Notes: generated from the sequence alone by a model not told the origin. 64,000 bases of DNA from CAWCWK01 sp963842125 (GCA_963842125.1 CAWJFE010000001.1:620001-684000); one strand, 5' to 3'. Positions 34,269-43,933 are shown, counted from the first letter of the stretch. Numbers and translations are program-made.

Positions 34269-35387
34269 ATGTCCGACACCCCGTCCGATACGACGCTCGA
34301 CACCATCTCAGATGCCATCGCCGCCATCGCTGATGGCGAGTTCGTCGTCGTCGTCGACGATACCGACCGCGAGAACGAGGGCGACCTCATCATGGCGGCC
34401 TCGAAAGCGACGCCGGAGCGGATGGGCTTCATGGTGCGCCACACGTCGGGCATCATCTGCGTGCCGATGGAGGCCGACCGGGCGGAGCACCTCAACCTCG
34501 CACCGATGGTCGCGAACAATCTCGATCCCTTGCGCACCGCCTTCACGGTCAGCGTCGACTACAAGCCCGGCATGACGACCGGCATCTCCGGCCAGGAACG
34601 CGCCAACACGGCCAATGCGCTGGCCAACGACAACGTGGTCGGTCAGGACTTCATCCGCCCCGGCCACATGTTCCCCCTGACGGCGCGCGAGGGCGGCGTC
34701 CTCACGCGCTCCGGCCATACCGAGGCCGCGACCGACCTCGCCAGGCTGGCCGGCCTGCCCGGCGTCGGCGTGCTGGCCGAGATCATGAACGATGACGGCA
34801 CGGTCAAACGCCTGCCCGAACTCCTCGCGTTCGCCCGCGAGCACGGCCTCAGGATCGTCTCGATCGAGGATCTCATCCGCCACCGCACGCAGGCCGAGCA
34901 GGTCGTCACGCGGGTCGGCTCGCGGATGGTCACGGTCGCCGGGCAGTCGGCGACGGCCTATGCCTTCTCGACGCCCTTCGATCCGTTGCAGCATGTCGCC
35001 GTCGTCGTCGGCGATCCGGCGGCGAGCGGGCCCATGCCCTGCCGCATCCACCGCGAGCAGCCCGTGACCGACCTCTTGTCGCGCGCGGGCTCCGGCGAGG
35101 ACTGGTTCGAGGCCGCCACCAAGGTCATCGCGGAGGAAGGGCGCGGCGTCGTCGTCTTCCTGCGCAATCCCGTGGCGGACGACATCTTCGAGGCGGAGGA
35201 GACGGCGGAACCCTTCACCGATGGCGAGCGGCACGGCTCGGCCAAGGCCCGCATGGCGGACTGGCGCGAGGTCGGGGTCGGCGCGCAGATCCTGCGCGAT
35301 CTCGGCATCCGTACCATCCGCCTCGTCACGTCGAGCCAACGCCGCTTCGTCGGCCTCGCCGGTTTCGGCATCGAGATCAGCCTCTAG
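34269..35387 (+). CDS. ribB: 3,4-dihydroxy-2-butanone 4-phosphate synthase with degenerate RibA domain
   Basis: A 372-residue protein. Residues ~10-210 are RibB, which converts ribulose-5-phosphate to the four-carbon riboflavin precursor: VVVVDDTDRENEGDLIMAA, MTTGISGQERANT, RPGHMFPLTAREGGVLTRSGHTEAA and EIMNDDG are all intact. Residues ~215-370 have the fold of GTP cyclohydrolase II, but its zinc-binding cysteine motif is missing (no CDCG-type sequence), so that half is probably inactive. This RibB-plus-vestigial-RibA form is common in alphaproteobacteria. A true ribA must lie elsewhere. Confidence 0.94.
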   Translation: MSDTPSDTTLDTISDAIAAIADGEFVVVVDDTDRENEGDLIMAASKATPERMGFMVRHTSGIICVPMEADRAEHLNLAPMVANNLDPLRTAFTVSVDYKPGMTTGISGQERANTANALANDNVVGQDFIRPGHMFPLTAREGGVLTRSGHTEAATDLARLAGLPGVGVLAEIMNDDGTVKRLPELLAFAREHGLRIVSIEDLIRHRTQAEQVVTRVGSRMVTVAGQSATAYAFSTPFDPLQHVAVVVGDPAASGPMPCRIHREQPVTDLLSRAGSGEDWFEAATKVIAEEGRGVVVFLRNPVADDIFEAEETAEPFTDGERHGSAKARMADWREVGVGAQILRDLGIRTIRLVTSSQRRFVGLAGFGIEISL

Positions 35388-35401
35388 GGCCCGCTCAAGC
35401 C

Positions 35402-36253
35402 TCAGGCGGCCCGTTTCATCCGCTCGCGCACCGCGCGGGCGAGGAAGGCCGGGTTGCCGGCGACGTAGCGGCCTGCCAGACGGCGCGGCTCGAGACTCAG
35501 GCGATAGACCCATTCGAGGCCAGCGCGCCGGAATGCGATCGGCGCGCGGGGCACGCGGCCCGACCAAAAGTCGAACTGCGCGCCGACACCCATCACGACC
35601 CGCGCGTCGATCCGTCCGCGATGGCGCGCGATCCAGACGTCCTGGCGCGGAACGCCCATCGCGACGAGGACGATGTCGGCGCCCGAAGCGTTGATCTCGG
35701 CGATGACGGCGCCGTCCGACGCGAAATAGCCGTGGTGATGGCCGGCGACGCGAAGGCCCGGCACGTGGCAGCGTGCCGCCTCCGCCGCCGCCTTCGCGAC
35801 GCCCTCGGCGCTGCCGAGGAAATAGATGGACTGCCCCCTCGCCGCGGCGGCTTCGCACAAGGGCAGGAAGAGATCGGAGCCATTGAGATTGGCGGTGAAG
35901 CGCTCGCCCCCCATGCGCGCCGCGATCTGGAGGCCCGACCCGTCCGGCAGCAGGACGTCGGCTGCGCCCAGCGCTTGGCGATAGGCAGCATCGCGGGCGG
36001 CGACGTTGACGCAATGCGCGTTGACGAAAGCCGCCGTGACAGGCCCGCCATCGAGCAGGCGCGAGAGGGCCTGGCCTCGCGTCGCATCGAGAAGATCGAG
36101 GCCGAAGAGACGGATCGCACCCCGCCTCCGCCGGGAGGGCGAGCGCGGCGCCGCACCGGCCGGCGCGGCGATGGAGGAGGGTTCGGTGACGGACATGCGC
36201 GGGACCATGTCGTGCCGATCCGGGACCGTCCATCGAAACCCTTTCTTAACCAT
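35402..36253 (-). CDS. WecG/TagA/CpsF-family glycosyltransferase
   Basis: A 283-residue enzyme of the family that transfers N-acetylmannosamine-type sugars during polysaccharide or teichoic acid synthesis. Family blocks: FVNAHCVNVAARDAAYRQAL, ADVLLPDGSGLQ, NGSDLFLPLCEAA, IYFLGSAEGVAKAAA, HHHGYF, VLVAMGVPRQDVWI, VMGVGAQFDFWSG, and the C-terminal GLEWVYRLSLEPRRLAGRY. The first ~45 residues (basic, Ala/Pro-rich) lie outside the domain, and ATGs at 36208 or 36196 are alternative starts. It is convergent with ribB, and no other capsule genes are adjacent. Confidence 0.92.
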   Translation of the reverse strand: MVKKGFRWTVPDRHDMVPRMSVTEPSSIAAPAGAAPRSPSRRRRGAIRLFGLDLLDATRGQALSRLLDGGPVTAAFVNAHCVNVAARDAAYRQALGAADVLLPDGSGLQIAARMGGERFTANLNGSDLFLPLCEAAAARGQSIYFLGSAEGVAKAAAEAARCHVPGLRVAGHHHGYFASDGAVIAEINASGADIVLVAMGVPRQDVWIARHRGRIDARVVMGVGAQFDFWSGRVPRAPIAFRRAGLEWVYRLSLEPRRLAGRYVAGNPAFLARAVRERMKRAA

Positions 36254-36352
36254 AACGAAGGGGTAGGCGATCGAGCAGGGCGGATGGCGACCGTGGTGGA
36301 GAGCCTCGTATGCGCCCTCGCTCTACCCGGTGGCGCTCGCTAAGCTGGTCTC

Positions 36353-36751
36353 ATGACAGACACCGTCCCCGCCATGCCCGCTCGCGCGAGCGTCACCTTC
36401 GTCTACACATCGGACCTTGCCCGCGCCGAGCGCTTCTTCGCCCGAACGCTCGGTCTGCCGCTCGTGGTCGATCAGGGCGCCTGCAAGCTCTACCGGGTGG
36501 CGCCCGCCAGCCTCTGGGGCGTCTGCGATCTGCCCGACCGGCCGCAAGAGCCGGCGGGCGTCACGCTGACCATGGTCCTGGAGGGCGAGGCCGAGGTCGA
36601 CGCCTATTTCGAGACCATCACCGCGCGCGGTGCCGAGATCGCCATCCGGCCACGCGCCTCGGAGCGGTTCGGCGTCTATGCCGGGCTCGTCCGCTCGCCG
36701 GACGGCCATCGCATCGAGGTTCAGACGCTGCCCGCCTTTCGCCAGACGTGA
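36353..36751 (+). CDS. VOC (glyoxalase/dioxygenase-fold) family protein
   Basis: A 132-residue single-module VOC protein with paired beta-alpha-beta units: SVTFVYTSDLARAERFFARTLGLPLV at the N-terminus and RFGVYAGLVRSPDGHRIEVQTLP at the C-terminus, whose final Glu is a typical metal ligand. Substrate unknown; such proteins include lyases, dioxygenases and antibiotic-binding proteins. Confidence 0.85.
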   Translation: MTDTVPAMPARASVTFVYTSDLARAERFFARTLGLPLVVDQGACKLYRVAPASLWGVCDLPDRPQEPAGVTLTMVLEGEAEVDAYFETITARGAEIAIRPRASERFGVYAGLVRSPDGHRIEVQTLPAFRQT

Positions 36752-36831
36752 GAGCCGGACCGACGCCCATGCGTGACAGGTCGCCGGCGGCGCGATAGGA
36801 CCGTGCCGACCCATCGAAGCGAGTTCCCGCG

Positions 36832-38179
36832 ATGCCCCTCTGGATCCAATCCCCGCTGGCGATCCTCGCCGAGGGCGCCGATAGCGGCCTCGTCGTCGAG
36901 GACAGCCGGATCGTGGAGCTGGTGCCGGCGGGCGCAAGGCCCCAGACCCCCTATGACGCGACCTTCGACGCCTCGCGCCACGTCGTCATCCCGGGGCTCG
37001 TCAACACGCATCATCACGTCTTCCAGACGCTGACGCGCGCCTTCCCGCCATCGGCCAACAAGCCGCTCTTTCCCTGGCTGCAGGCGAACTATCCGGTCTG
37101 GTCGCACATCACGCCCGAGATGTTTCGGCTCGCCACCCGCCTCGCCTTCACCGAGCTTTTGATGTCGGGCTGCACCTGCGCGAGCGACCACCATTACCTC
37201 TTTCCCCGCGGTCTGGAGGACGCGGTCGACGTGCAGATCGAGGAGGCGGAGCGGCTCGGTCTGCGCGTCACCGTCACGCGCGGCTCGATGAACCTCTCGG
37301 AGAAGGATGGCGGCCTGCCGCCCGACAGCGTCGTACAGACGGAGGACGACATCCTCGCCGACTGCGAGCGTGTGCTCGGGCGCTATCACGACACGGCACG
37401 GGGTGCGATGGCGCGGATCGCGCTCGCGCCATGCGCGCCCTTCACCGTCTCGAAACGACTGATGCGCGAATCGGCGCGCCTCGCCGACGCGCACGACTGC
37501 CGCCTCCACACCCATCTGGGCGAAACGCATGACGAGGACGCCTATTGCGTCCGGCAGTTCGGCCTGCGCCCCGTCGACTATCTCGAGGAGCAGGGCTGGC
37601 TCACCGATCGCGTCTGGCTCGCCCACGGCATCCATTTCGACGACGCCGAGGTGGCACGCCTCGGCCGGCACGGCGTCGGCGTCTGCCATTGCCCGACCTC
37701 CAACATGACGCTGGCTTCCGGTCAGTGCCGCACGCTGGAGCTGGAGGCGGCGGGCAGCCCCGTGGGCCTCGGCGTCGACGGCTCGGCCTCCAACGACAAT
37801 TCCAACCTCATGGAATCGGTGCGGCACGCGATGATGCTGAACCGGCTGACCTATGGGGCCGAGGCGCGTCACCTGCCGCACGGCGCTGCGCTGGGGCACG
37901 GAAGGCTCGGCCGCCTGCCTCGGGCGCGACGATATCGGCCGCATCGAGGTCGGCCGCGAAGCCGATCTCGCCTTCTACGACCTCGACGAGTTGCGCTTTT
38001 CGGGCGCGCACGACCCGATCGACGCGCTCGTCATCTGCGGCGCACATCGGGCCGACCGGGTGATGGTGGCGGGGCTCTGGCGCGTCGAGGACGGCCAGCC
38101 CGTCGGCCAGGACCTCGCGCGCCTTCGCTACGAGCACCATGCGGGCGCGATGCGGCTCGCCGAGTTGGCGGGCGTGTGA
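36832..38179 (+). pseudogene. 8-oxoguanine deaminase-like amidohydrolase with one frameshift
   Basis: Re-joined product ~449 residues, an ATZ/TRZ-type metal-dependent deaminase. The N-terminal PGLVNTHHHVFQTLTRAFP, SDHHYLFP, THLGETHDEDAY, LAHGIHF and GLGVDGSASND supply the metal and catalytic residues. LFPWLQANYPVWSHITPE is characteristic of the 8-oxoguanine deaminase/hydroxyatrazine hydrolase group. The frame changes by one base near 37853-37862: upstream frame ends MLNRLTYG, downstream frame continues RRVTCRTALRWGTEGSAACLG to the TGA at 38179. It may be a sequencing indel. The creatininase gene starts 8 bp downstream. Confidence 0.85.
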
Positions 38180-38187
38180 GCGGGACG

Positions 38188-38991
38188 ATGACCGTCCGCG
38201 CCTGGGCCGATCTTGCCGCACCCGATTTCGACGCGCTCGACGCGGAGCGGACCGTCGCCGTCCTTCCCGTCGCGGCGATCGAGCAGCACGGCGCCCATCT
38301 CGCGACGGGCACGGACGCCATCATCAACGAAGGGCTCTGGGCGGAGACCGCGCCGCGTATCGAGCCGGGGTTCGACGTTCTGGTCCTGCCGCAGCAGTCG
38401 ATCGGCAAGTCGGACGAGCACATCGCGTCCAAGGGCACGCTCCACGTGCCGGCCGAGGTGCTGATCCCGCACTGGACGGCGATCGGGCGATCGGTCGCGC
38501 GGGGCGGGGTTCGCAAGCTTCTCATCCTCAACAGCCATGGCGGCAACTCGGAGGTGATGGGCATCGTCGCGCGCACCCTACGCGTCCAAGCCGGCATGTT
38601 CGTCGTCGCGACGTCCTGGGCGCGGATGGGCTATCCGGAGGGTCTCTTCGGCGACGACGAGATCCGTTTCGGCATTCATGGCGGCACCATCGAGACGGCG
38701 CTCATGCTCCATCTCTCGCCCGGCCATGTCGCGATGGAGAAGGCCGTGGCCGCCGAGCCGCTTTCGGCCGCGATGGCGCGCGACAACGCCGTGCTGGAAG
38801 GCGCCGGGCGCAACGGCTTCGCCTGGATCGCGCAGGATCTCCATCCGAGCGGCATCTGCGGCGATGCGACGGCGGCGACGGCCGAGACGGGCGCGGACGC
38901 GGCCGCGCACGCGGCCCATCGGATGGCGGAGCTCATCGCGGAGATGGCGGCCTTTCCGCTATCGAATCTCCATCCGCTCGGCGAGCGCTGA
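38188..38991 (+). CDS. Creatininase-family amidohydrolase
   Basis: A 267-residue zinc amidohydrolase. Motifs: VLPVAAIEQHGAHLATGTDAI (metal ligands Glu, His, Asp), IGKSDEHIASKGTL, LLILNSHGGNSEVM, and FGIHGGTIETALMLHLSP. The family hydrolyses cyclic amides such as creatinine or formamide-type intermediates. It follows the deaminase-like gene by 8 bp and is probably cotranscribed, so it may act on a purine or hydantoin breakdown product. Confidence 0.93.
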   Translation: MTVRAWADLAAPDFDALDAERTVAVLPVAAIEQHGAHLATGTDAIINEGLWAETAPRIEPGFDVLVLPQQSIGKSDEHIASKGTLHVPAEVLIPHWTAIGRSVARGGVRKLLILNSHGGNSEVMGIVARTLRVQAGMFVVATSWARMGYPEGLFGDDEIRFGIHGGTIETALMLHLSPGHVAMEKAVAAEPLSAAMARDNAVLEGAGRNGFAWIAQDLHPSGICGDATAATAETGADAAAHAAHRMAELIAEMAAFPLSNLHPLGER

Positions 38992-39182
38992 ACCCGCACG
39001 TCTACGCATCCGGAGCGGGCAGACGGCCAGACGGCCATCCCTGGTGTTCCCCCTCGCACCACGGGGTTACCCACACGAGCCGGCCTTGCGCTTTGCACCA
39101 TACGCCCGGCCGGGTTAAGCCTGCGCCGCCTCGCAACGGACGCGCGCGGGCGACTGGACTGGGCGCTCGATCGAGGAGGGGG

Positions 39183-39839
39183 ATGATGACGCAGCAGCAC
39201 ACGATCCTCGTCGTCGACGACCACCCGCTCTTTCGCGATGCGCTGCGCCAGGCGCTCGGGCCGCGCCTCGACGCCGTGATCATCGAGGCGGAGGACATCG
39301 AGCCGGCGCGCGCGGCGCTCGACGGCGGCGAGATCGACCTCGTCCTCCTCGACCTCAACCTGCCCGGCGTCCTGGGCCTCTCGGGGCTCGCCGCACTGCG
39401 CGCGCGCTATGCGGACGTGCCGATCGTCATCGTCTCGGCCTCCGAAGAACCCGGCCTCGTCCGCCGCTGCCTCAAGCTCGGCGCCTCGGGCTATATCCCC
39501 AAATCGCTCGCCGCCGCCGACATCGCGGGCGCGATCGAGACCGTCCTCGACGGCGACGTGTGGACGCCTCCGGGCGTGCCCCTCGACGTCGACGACGGCA
39601 CCGACGAGATCGCCGCCCGCCTCGCCACCCTGACACCGCAACAGGTGCGCGTGCTGGTCATGCTGGGAGAAGGCCTTCTCAACAAGCAGATCGCCTTCCG
39701 CCTCGGCGTCTCGGAGGCGACGGTGAAGGCGCATGTCTCGGCCATCCTACAGAAGCTCGGCGTCGACAGCCGCACCCAGGCCGTCATCACAGCCTCCAAG
39801 GTCGATCCTGCCGTATGGCAGGGCACGGCCGAGGGATGA
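39183..39839 (+). CDS. NarL/FixJ response regulator (CrbR/ErdR-like)
   Basis: A 218-residue regulator: receiver domain ~6-125 (ILVVDDHPLFRDAL, phosphoacceptor Asp in LVLLDLNLPG, VSASEEP, GYIPKS) and LuxR-type HTH ~150-210 (LTPQQVRVLVMLGEGLLNKQIAFRLGVSEATVKAHVSAILQKLGV). It is convergent with a hybrid histidine kinase carrying a solute-symporter domain, the arrangement of the CrbS/CrbR (MxtR/ErdR) system that controls acetate and alcohol use. A GAGGAGG ribosome site precedes the start. Confidence 0.92.
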   Translation: MMTQQHTILVVDDHPLFRDALRQALGPRLDAVIIEAEDIEPARAALDGGEIDLVLLDLNLPGVLGLSGLAALRARYADVPIVIVSASEEPGLVRRCLKLGASGYIPKSLAAADIAGAIETVLDGDVWTPPGVPLDVDDGTDEIAARLATLTPQQVRVLVMLGEGLLNKQIAFRLGVSEATVKAHVSAILQKLGVDSRTQAVITASKVDPAVWQGTAEG

Positions 39840-39854
39840 GCCTAGGGCGGGTCC

Positions 39855-39906
39855 GACGAGGAGGTGAGGGCGGGGGGCCGAACCGACGTTGCAGGAACGG
39901 CTTCGG
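39855..39906 (-). repeat. Truncated copy of the 205-bp dispersed element
   Basis: On the minus strand this ~50-bp stretch begins like the CTAGAGCCGTTCCTGCA end (here CCGAAGCCGTTCCTGCAA) and continues to the CTCCTCGTC block seen in both full copies. The inverted arms are absent. It lies between the response regulator and kinase genes. Confidence 0.5.
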
Positions 39907-39951
39907 GGTCAGATAGGCCGGCCATGCGCGAGGCGGCCATGCGCGAGGACA

Positions 39952-42900
39952 TCACTCGGCGGCTTCGGCGCTCGTGCCGTCTGCGTCCAGGCCCTCCGCG
40001 GCCTCCTGCGCGAGGCGGGCGAGGAGTGCGCGGAGGCGGGCCGGTTTCAGCGGTTTGTGAAGGACGTGGAGGCCGCGCGCGCCGGCTGCCGCCGTCACCG
40101 CGTCGCCGCGCTCGGCCGTGATGAGGATGGCGGGGACAGTCCTGCCGATATGCTCCCGCAACGCGTCGGCGATCGAGAGACCGTCATCGTTGGGCAGGTG
40201 ATAGTCGAGGAGGAGGACATCCGGCCGGACCGCCCCCTCGGTGAGCTTCGCGACCGCCTCGGCGCGGCTCTCCGCGGTCTCGGCCACGCAGTCCCAACCC
40301 TCGAGAAGGGTGCGCATCCCGCGAAGGATATCGGGTTCGTTGTCGACGCAGAGGACGCCGAGCCCTGAGAGCCCCGCAAAGGCGGTCGCCGCCACCGCCG
40401 GTCGCGCGGTCGGAGCCGCGACCACGGGTAGCGTCACTCCGACACGCGTGCCGCGCCCGACCTCGGAGCGCAGGTTCAGGCCATGGTCGAGCACGCCGGC
40501 GATGCGCTGCACGATGGAGAGGCCGAGGCCGAGGCCCTCGCTCATCCGCGCACCGTCCTCCAAGCGCTGGAACTCCTGGAAGACGAGATCGCGCTTGTCG
40601 TCCGGGATGCCCATGCCGGTATCCGTCACCTCCAGCACCACCGTACCGCCCCGCTGCCGCACGCCGACGAGGACGCCGCCCGCGCGCGTATACTTGAGCG
40701 CATTGGAGACCACGTTGCGCAGCAGCCGCAGCAGGAGCCGGCGGTCGGTGAGGACGGCGACGTCGGTTCCCCGCACGCGCAAGGCGAGGCCGGCCTCGGC
40801 CGCCGTCGGCGCGAACTCGGTGCGGACCTGCTCCAGAAGATCATCGAGACGAACCGGCTCGAAGAGCGGGCGGAGCGCGCCCGCGTCGAGCCGCGAGATA
40901 TCGACCAGCGTGACGAGGATCTCCTCGACGGCACCCAGCGAAGCGTCGATCCGGGTCGCGAGATCGGCGGTGCCATCGCCGACGCCATCCTCCAGCCGCT
41001 CGCGCAACGTGCCGGCATAGAGACGGGCGGCGGCGAGGGGCTGCATCAGATCGTGGCTTGCGGCAGCGAGAAAGCGCGTCTTGCCAGCATTGGCCGTCTC
41101 GGCCGTCGCCTTCGCGATCTCGGCGTTCGCCTTGGCTTCACCGAGCGCCCGGTTGGCATCCTCGAGCGCCCGGTTGGCGGCCTCGAATTCGGCCGTTCGG
41201 ATGCGCACGCGCCGCTCCAGCCCGGCATTGGCCTCGGCCAGCTCCTCGGCCGAGCGGACCTTGTCGGTCACATCGGTATAGGTCGCGACGAGCCCGCCCT
41301 GCGGCAGGAGCGCGGTGCGCACCTCGAGCACCGCGCCGGTGTCGGTGCGCCGCTCGGAGAAGGTGCTCTGGCGCACCACGATCTGCTCCATGCGTTCGCG
41401 CACCCGAGCCTGCGCAGGTCCGGATCCGTACTGGCCGTGCTCGGCATTGTGGCGCAGCACCGCCATGAGCGGCGTGCCGGGCTGGACGAGCATGTCGGGC
41501 ACCCGCAAGAGCTCGACGAACTGCTTGTTCCAGGCTCGAAGACGCAGATCGGCGTCGAAGACGGCGATGCCCTGGCGGACCTGATCGAGCGCGGTCTGGA
41601 GGATGCCGCGACTCTCCTGCAAACCGGCCGAGGCTTCGTCGAGAAGCTGGAGCGCGGCGTCTCGCGGCACGTCGCCCTTCATGAGGAGGAAGGAGAGGAG
41701 CGCGCGCGACGAGGCGGCTCCGACGGCGCTCGCCAGAAGCCGTTCCGCCTCGTTGAGGAGCGCCGGCGAGGCCCGGTCGTCGCGGCTCGCATGCTCGGCC
41801 GTGAGCGCGCGGAAGACCTGCGTCGTGCGGACCTCGCCGAGATAGCCGGTCACGAGATCCTCGAGCTCGCCAATGCTGACGCCGACATCCGTCGCCGCCA
41901 TGCGGGGCGCCGGGACCGGGTGACGGGGCACGAAAAGCGCCGCCTGCACCCTCTCGATCGCATTCGGGCGGATCATGCGCGAGACGGCGACGTAGACCAT
42001 GGCATTGAGGGCGAGCGACCAGAAGACGCTGTGGGCCAGCGAGTCGAGCGAGACGCCCATCAGCGCCTGCGGCTTCAGCCAGGCGATGCCCCACGGGCCG
42101 AAGCGGACGAAGGCGTCCGCGATGATGCCACCGGCGGCGAAGGTCGGCAGCAGGAGCGTATAGGCCCAGACGAGCGTTCCGACGATCATGCCGGCCAGCG
42201 CACCGCGCGACGTGCCCCCTCGCCAGACGAGCCCGCCCAGGAAGGCGGGGCTGAGCTGCGAGACGGCGGCGAACGAGATGAGGCCGATGGAGGCCAGCGC
42301 CGCGCCGCCACCGGCGAAGCGCTCATAGGCATAGGCCATCAGCACCACGGTGAGGATGGCGAGCCGGCGCACGAAGAGGACGGTGCGGGCGGTGCCGAAG
42401 CGGGCGGTGTCGAGCCAGACGGGCGCGCGCGGCGGCTCCCGCCCGTCGCGCTCCGCCCGCGACCGCTCGATCCGGGTCCGCGATCCGAGCCGGAGCGCGA
42501 GCGGCGTGACGACGTCGTTGGTCAGCATGATCGCCAGCGCGACGCTGCCGACGATCACCATGGCCGTCGCCGCCGAAAGCCCGCCCAGAAAGGCGAGAAT
42601 CGTCATGCCGGGGTTCTGCGCGACGAGCGGCAGAGCCAGCACGAAGAGATCGCCATTCGCCAGCGGCGCGGCGCCCGGCAGATCGATGCCGCCCGCGCCC
42701 TGGAAGACGAGAAGGCCCGCGAGCGCGATCGGCACGACGAAGAGGTTGATGAGGACGAGATAGACGGGAAAGAGGACCCGCGCCGTCAGAAGGTCGTCCG
42801 CCCCATGCGCCTCGACGACGGCGACGTGGAACTGGCGCGGCAGCAGGATCGCGCAGAGAAGCGCGAGCCCGGTCATGGCGACGAGGAGATCGGGCGCGGG

Positions 42901-43668
42901 CAACTGCCGGAAGGGCGCGTCGAGACCTTGCTCCGAGGCCAGCCGCCAGAGCTCGCCCGGCCCGTCGAAGAGCCCCCAGGTGATGAACGCGCCGACCGTG
43001 AGGAGCGCGACGAGCTTGACGACCGATTCGGTCGCCACCGCGAGCATGAGCCCGTTCTGGTGCTCGGTCGCATCGATGTTGCGGGTGCCGAAGAGGATGG
43101 CGAAGAGAGCCATGATGAGCGCGACCGCGAGCGAGGTGTCGAGCCCGAAGGGCGGGCCGCCATCGTCCACCCCGGCCCCGCTCTCCCAGGCGAGCACGGC
43201 GAGCGAATCGGAGACCGCTTTCAATTGGAGCGCGATGTAGGGAACGGTGCCGAGAAGCGCGATGAAGGCCACCATCGCCGCCACGCGCTGGCTCTTGCCG
43301 TGCCGGGCCGCGATGAAGTCGGCGACCGAGGAGATGTTGTGCGCCTTGGCGAGCCTGATGACGCGCGCGAGGAGGGGCATCCCGAGCGTGAAGAGGAGGA
43401 TCGGCCCGATATAGATCGTCAGGAAGCTCCAGCCCTCGCGGGAGGCGAGGCCGACCGAGCCGTAGAGCGTCCAGGACGTGCAGTAGACCGCGAGCGTGAG
43501 TGGGTAGAGGAGCCGGCGCACGCCCGGTCGGGCGAGCCAGGGCGTGGGGCCCGGCTCGGCGGTGCTGGCGGCGGCGCGCGCGCTCACCCGGTCGCCCCAG
43601 CTGGCGATCAGGAAGAGCGTGGCCAGGTAGGCCAGCCCCGTTCCGACGATGATCCAGCCTGGCAGCAC
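39952..43668 (-). CDS. Hybrid histidine kinase with sodium/solute symporter domain (CrbS-like)
   Basis: A 1238-residue membrane sensor. Residues ~1-580 are a 13-helix SLC5/PutP-type transporter domain (TLAVYCTSWTLYGSVGLASREGW, NISSVADFIAARHGKS, LPRQFHVAVVE). Then come a linker, a PAS-like domain (~690-810, GILQTALDQVRQGIAVFDADLRL), HisKA with the phospho-His in AAASHDLMQPL (~872), HATPase (NVVSNALKYT, DTGMGI, GLGLGLSIV), and a C-terminal receiver with Asp in PDVLLLDYHLP (~1155). GTG 43668 has GGTGGAG upstream and begins at the first helix; an upstream extension is unlikely. It pairs with the response regulator at 39183. Confidence 0.93.
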   Translation of the reverse strand: MLPGWIIVGTGLAYLATLFLIASWGDRVSARAAASTAEPGPTPWLARPGVRRLLYPLTLAVYCTSWTLYGSVGLASREGWSFLTIYIGPILLFTLGMPLLARVIRLAKAHNISSVADFIAARHGKSQRVAAMVAFIALLGTVPYIALQLKAVSDSLAVLAWESGAGVDDGGPPFGLDTSLAVALIMALFAILFGTRNIDATEHQNGLMLAVATESVVKLVALLTVGAFITWGLFDGPGELWRLASEQGLDAPFRQLPAPDLLVAMTGLALLCAILLPRQFHVAVVEAHGADDLLTARVLFPVYLVLINLFVVPIALAGLLVFQGAGGIDLPGAAPLANGDLFVLALPLVAQNPGMTILAFLGGLSAATAMVIVGSVALAIMLTNDVVTPLALRLGSRTRIERSRAERDGREPPRAPVWLDTARFGTARTVLFVRRLAILTVVLMAYAYERFAGGGAALASIGLISFAAVSQLSPAFLGGLVWRGGTSRGALAGMIVGTLVWAYTLLLPTFAAGGIIADAFVRFGPWGIAWLKPQALMGVSLDSLAHSVFWSLALNAMVYVAVSRMIRPNAIERVQAALFVPRHPVPAPRMAATDVGVSIGELEDLVTGYLGEVRTTQVFRALTAEHASRDDRASPALLNEAERLLASAVGAASSRALLSFLLMKGDVPRDAALQLLDEASAGLQESRGILQTALDQVRQGIAVFDADLRLRAWNKQFVELLRVPDMLVQPGTPLMAVLRHNAEHGQYGSGPAQARVRERMEQIVVRQSTFSERRTDTGAVLEVRTALLPQGGLVATYTDVTDKVRSAEELAEANAGLERRVRIRTAEFEAANRALEDANRALGEAKANAEIAKATAETANAGKTRFLAAASHDLMQPLAAARLYAGTLRERLEDGVGDGTADLATRIDASLGAVEEILVTLVDISRLDAGALRPLFEPVRLDDLLEQVRTEFAPTAAEAGLALRVRGTDVAVLTDRRLLLRLLRNVVSNALKYTRAGGVLVGVRQRGGTVVLEVTDTGMGIPDDKRDLVFQEFQRLEDGARMSEGLGLGLSIVQRIAGVLDHGLNLRSEVGRGTRVGVTLPVVAAPTARPAVAATAFAGLSGLGVLCVDNEPDILRGMRTLLEGWDCVAETAESRAEAVAKLTEGAVRPDVLLLDYHLPNDDGLSIADALREHIGRTVPAILITAERGDAVTAAAGARGLHVLHKPLKPARLRALLARLAQEAAEGLDADGTSAEAAE

Positions 43669-43933
43669 GGCGCTCCACCCTCTTTCAGCCTGATCCTCGG
43701 GCCTTCCTCCGACCCTCCTTGCCGGCCGCGATGGTGGCCGAGATCGGTAGGCCGGACAATGGAGGACGGAGGGCAGCGCCGAGACGTCCGACATCGTTCG
43801 AGCAATTGCCGCTCGCGCGAGCATTTAGCTGGGGACGAAGGCGAGCCAGCGCGTGCCACACCGTGATCCGCCTTGCGCCCGACACGATGATGGTTCGATG
43901 CTTAGCGCATCGATTGCAGAAGGGGACAGAGAA

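Noticed and set aside
40483..43866. 1127-codon plus-strand frame opposite the hybrid kinase
   Set aside because: The kinase frame has complete transporter, HisKA, HATPase and receiver motifs; the antisense reading is Arg/Asp/Glu-rich low-complexity sequence.
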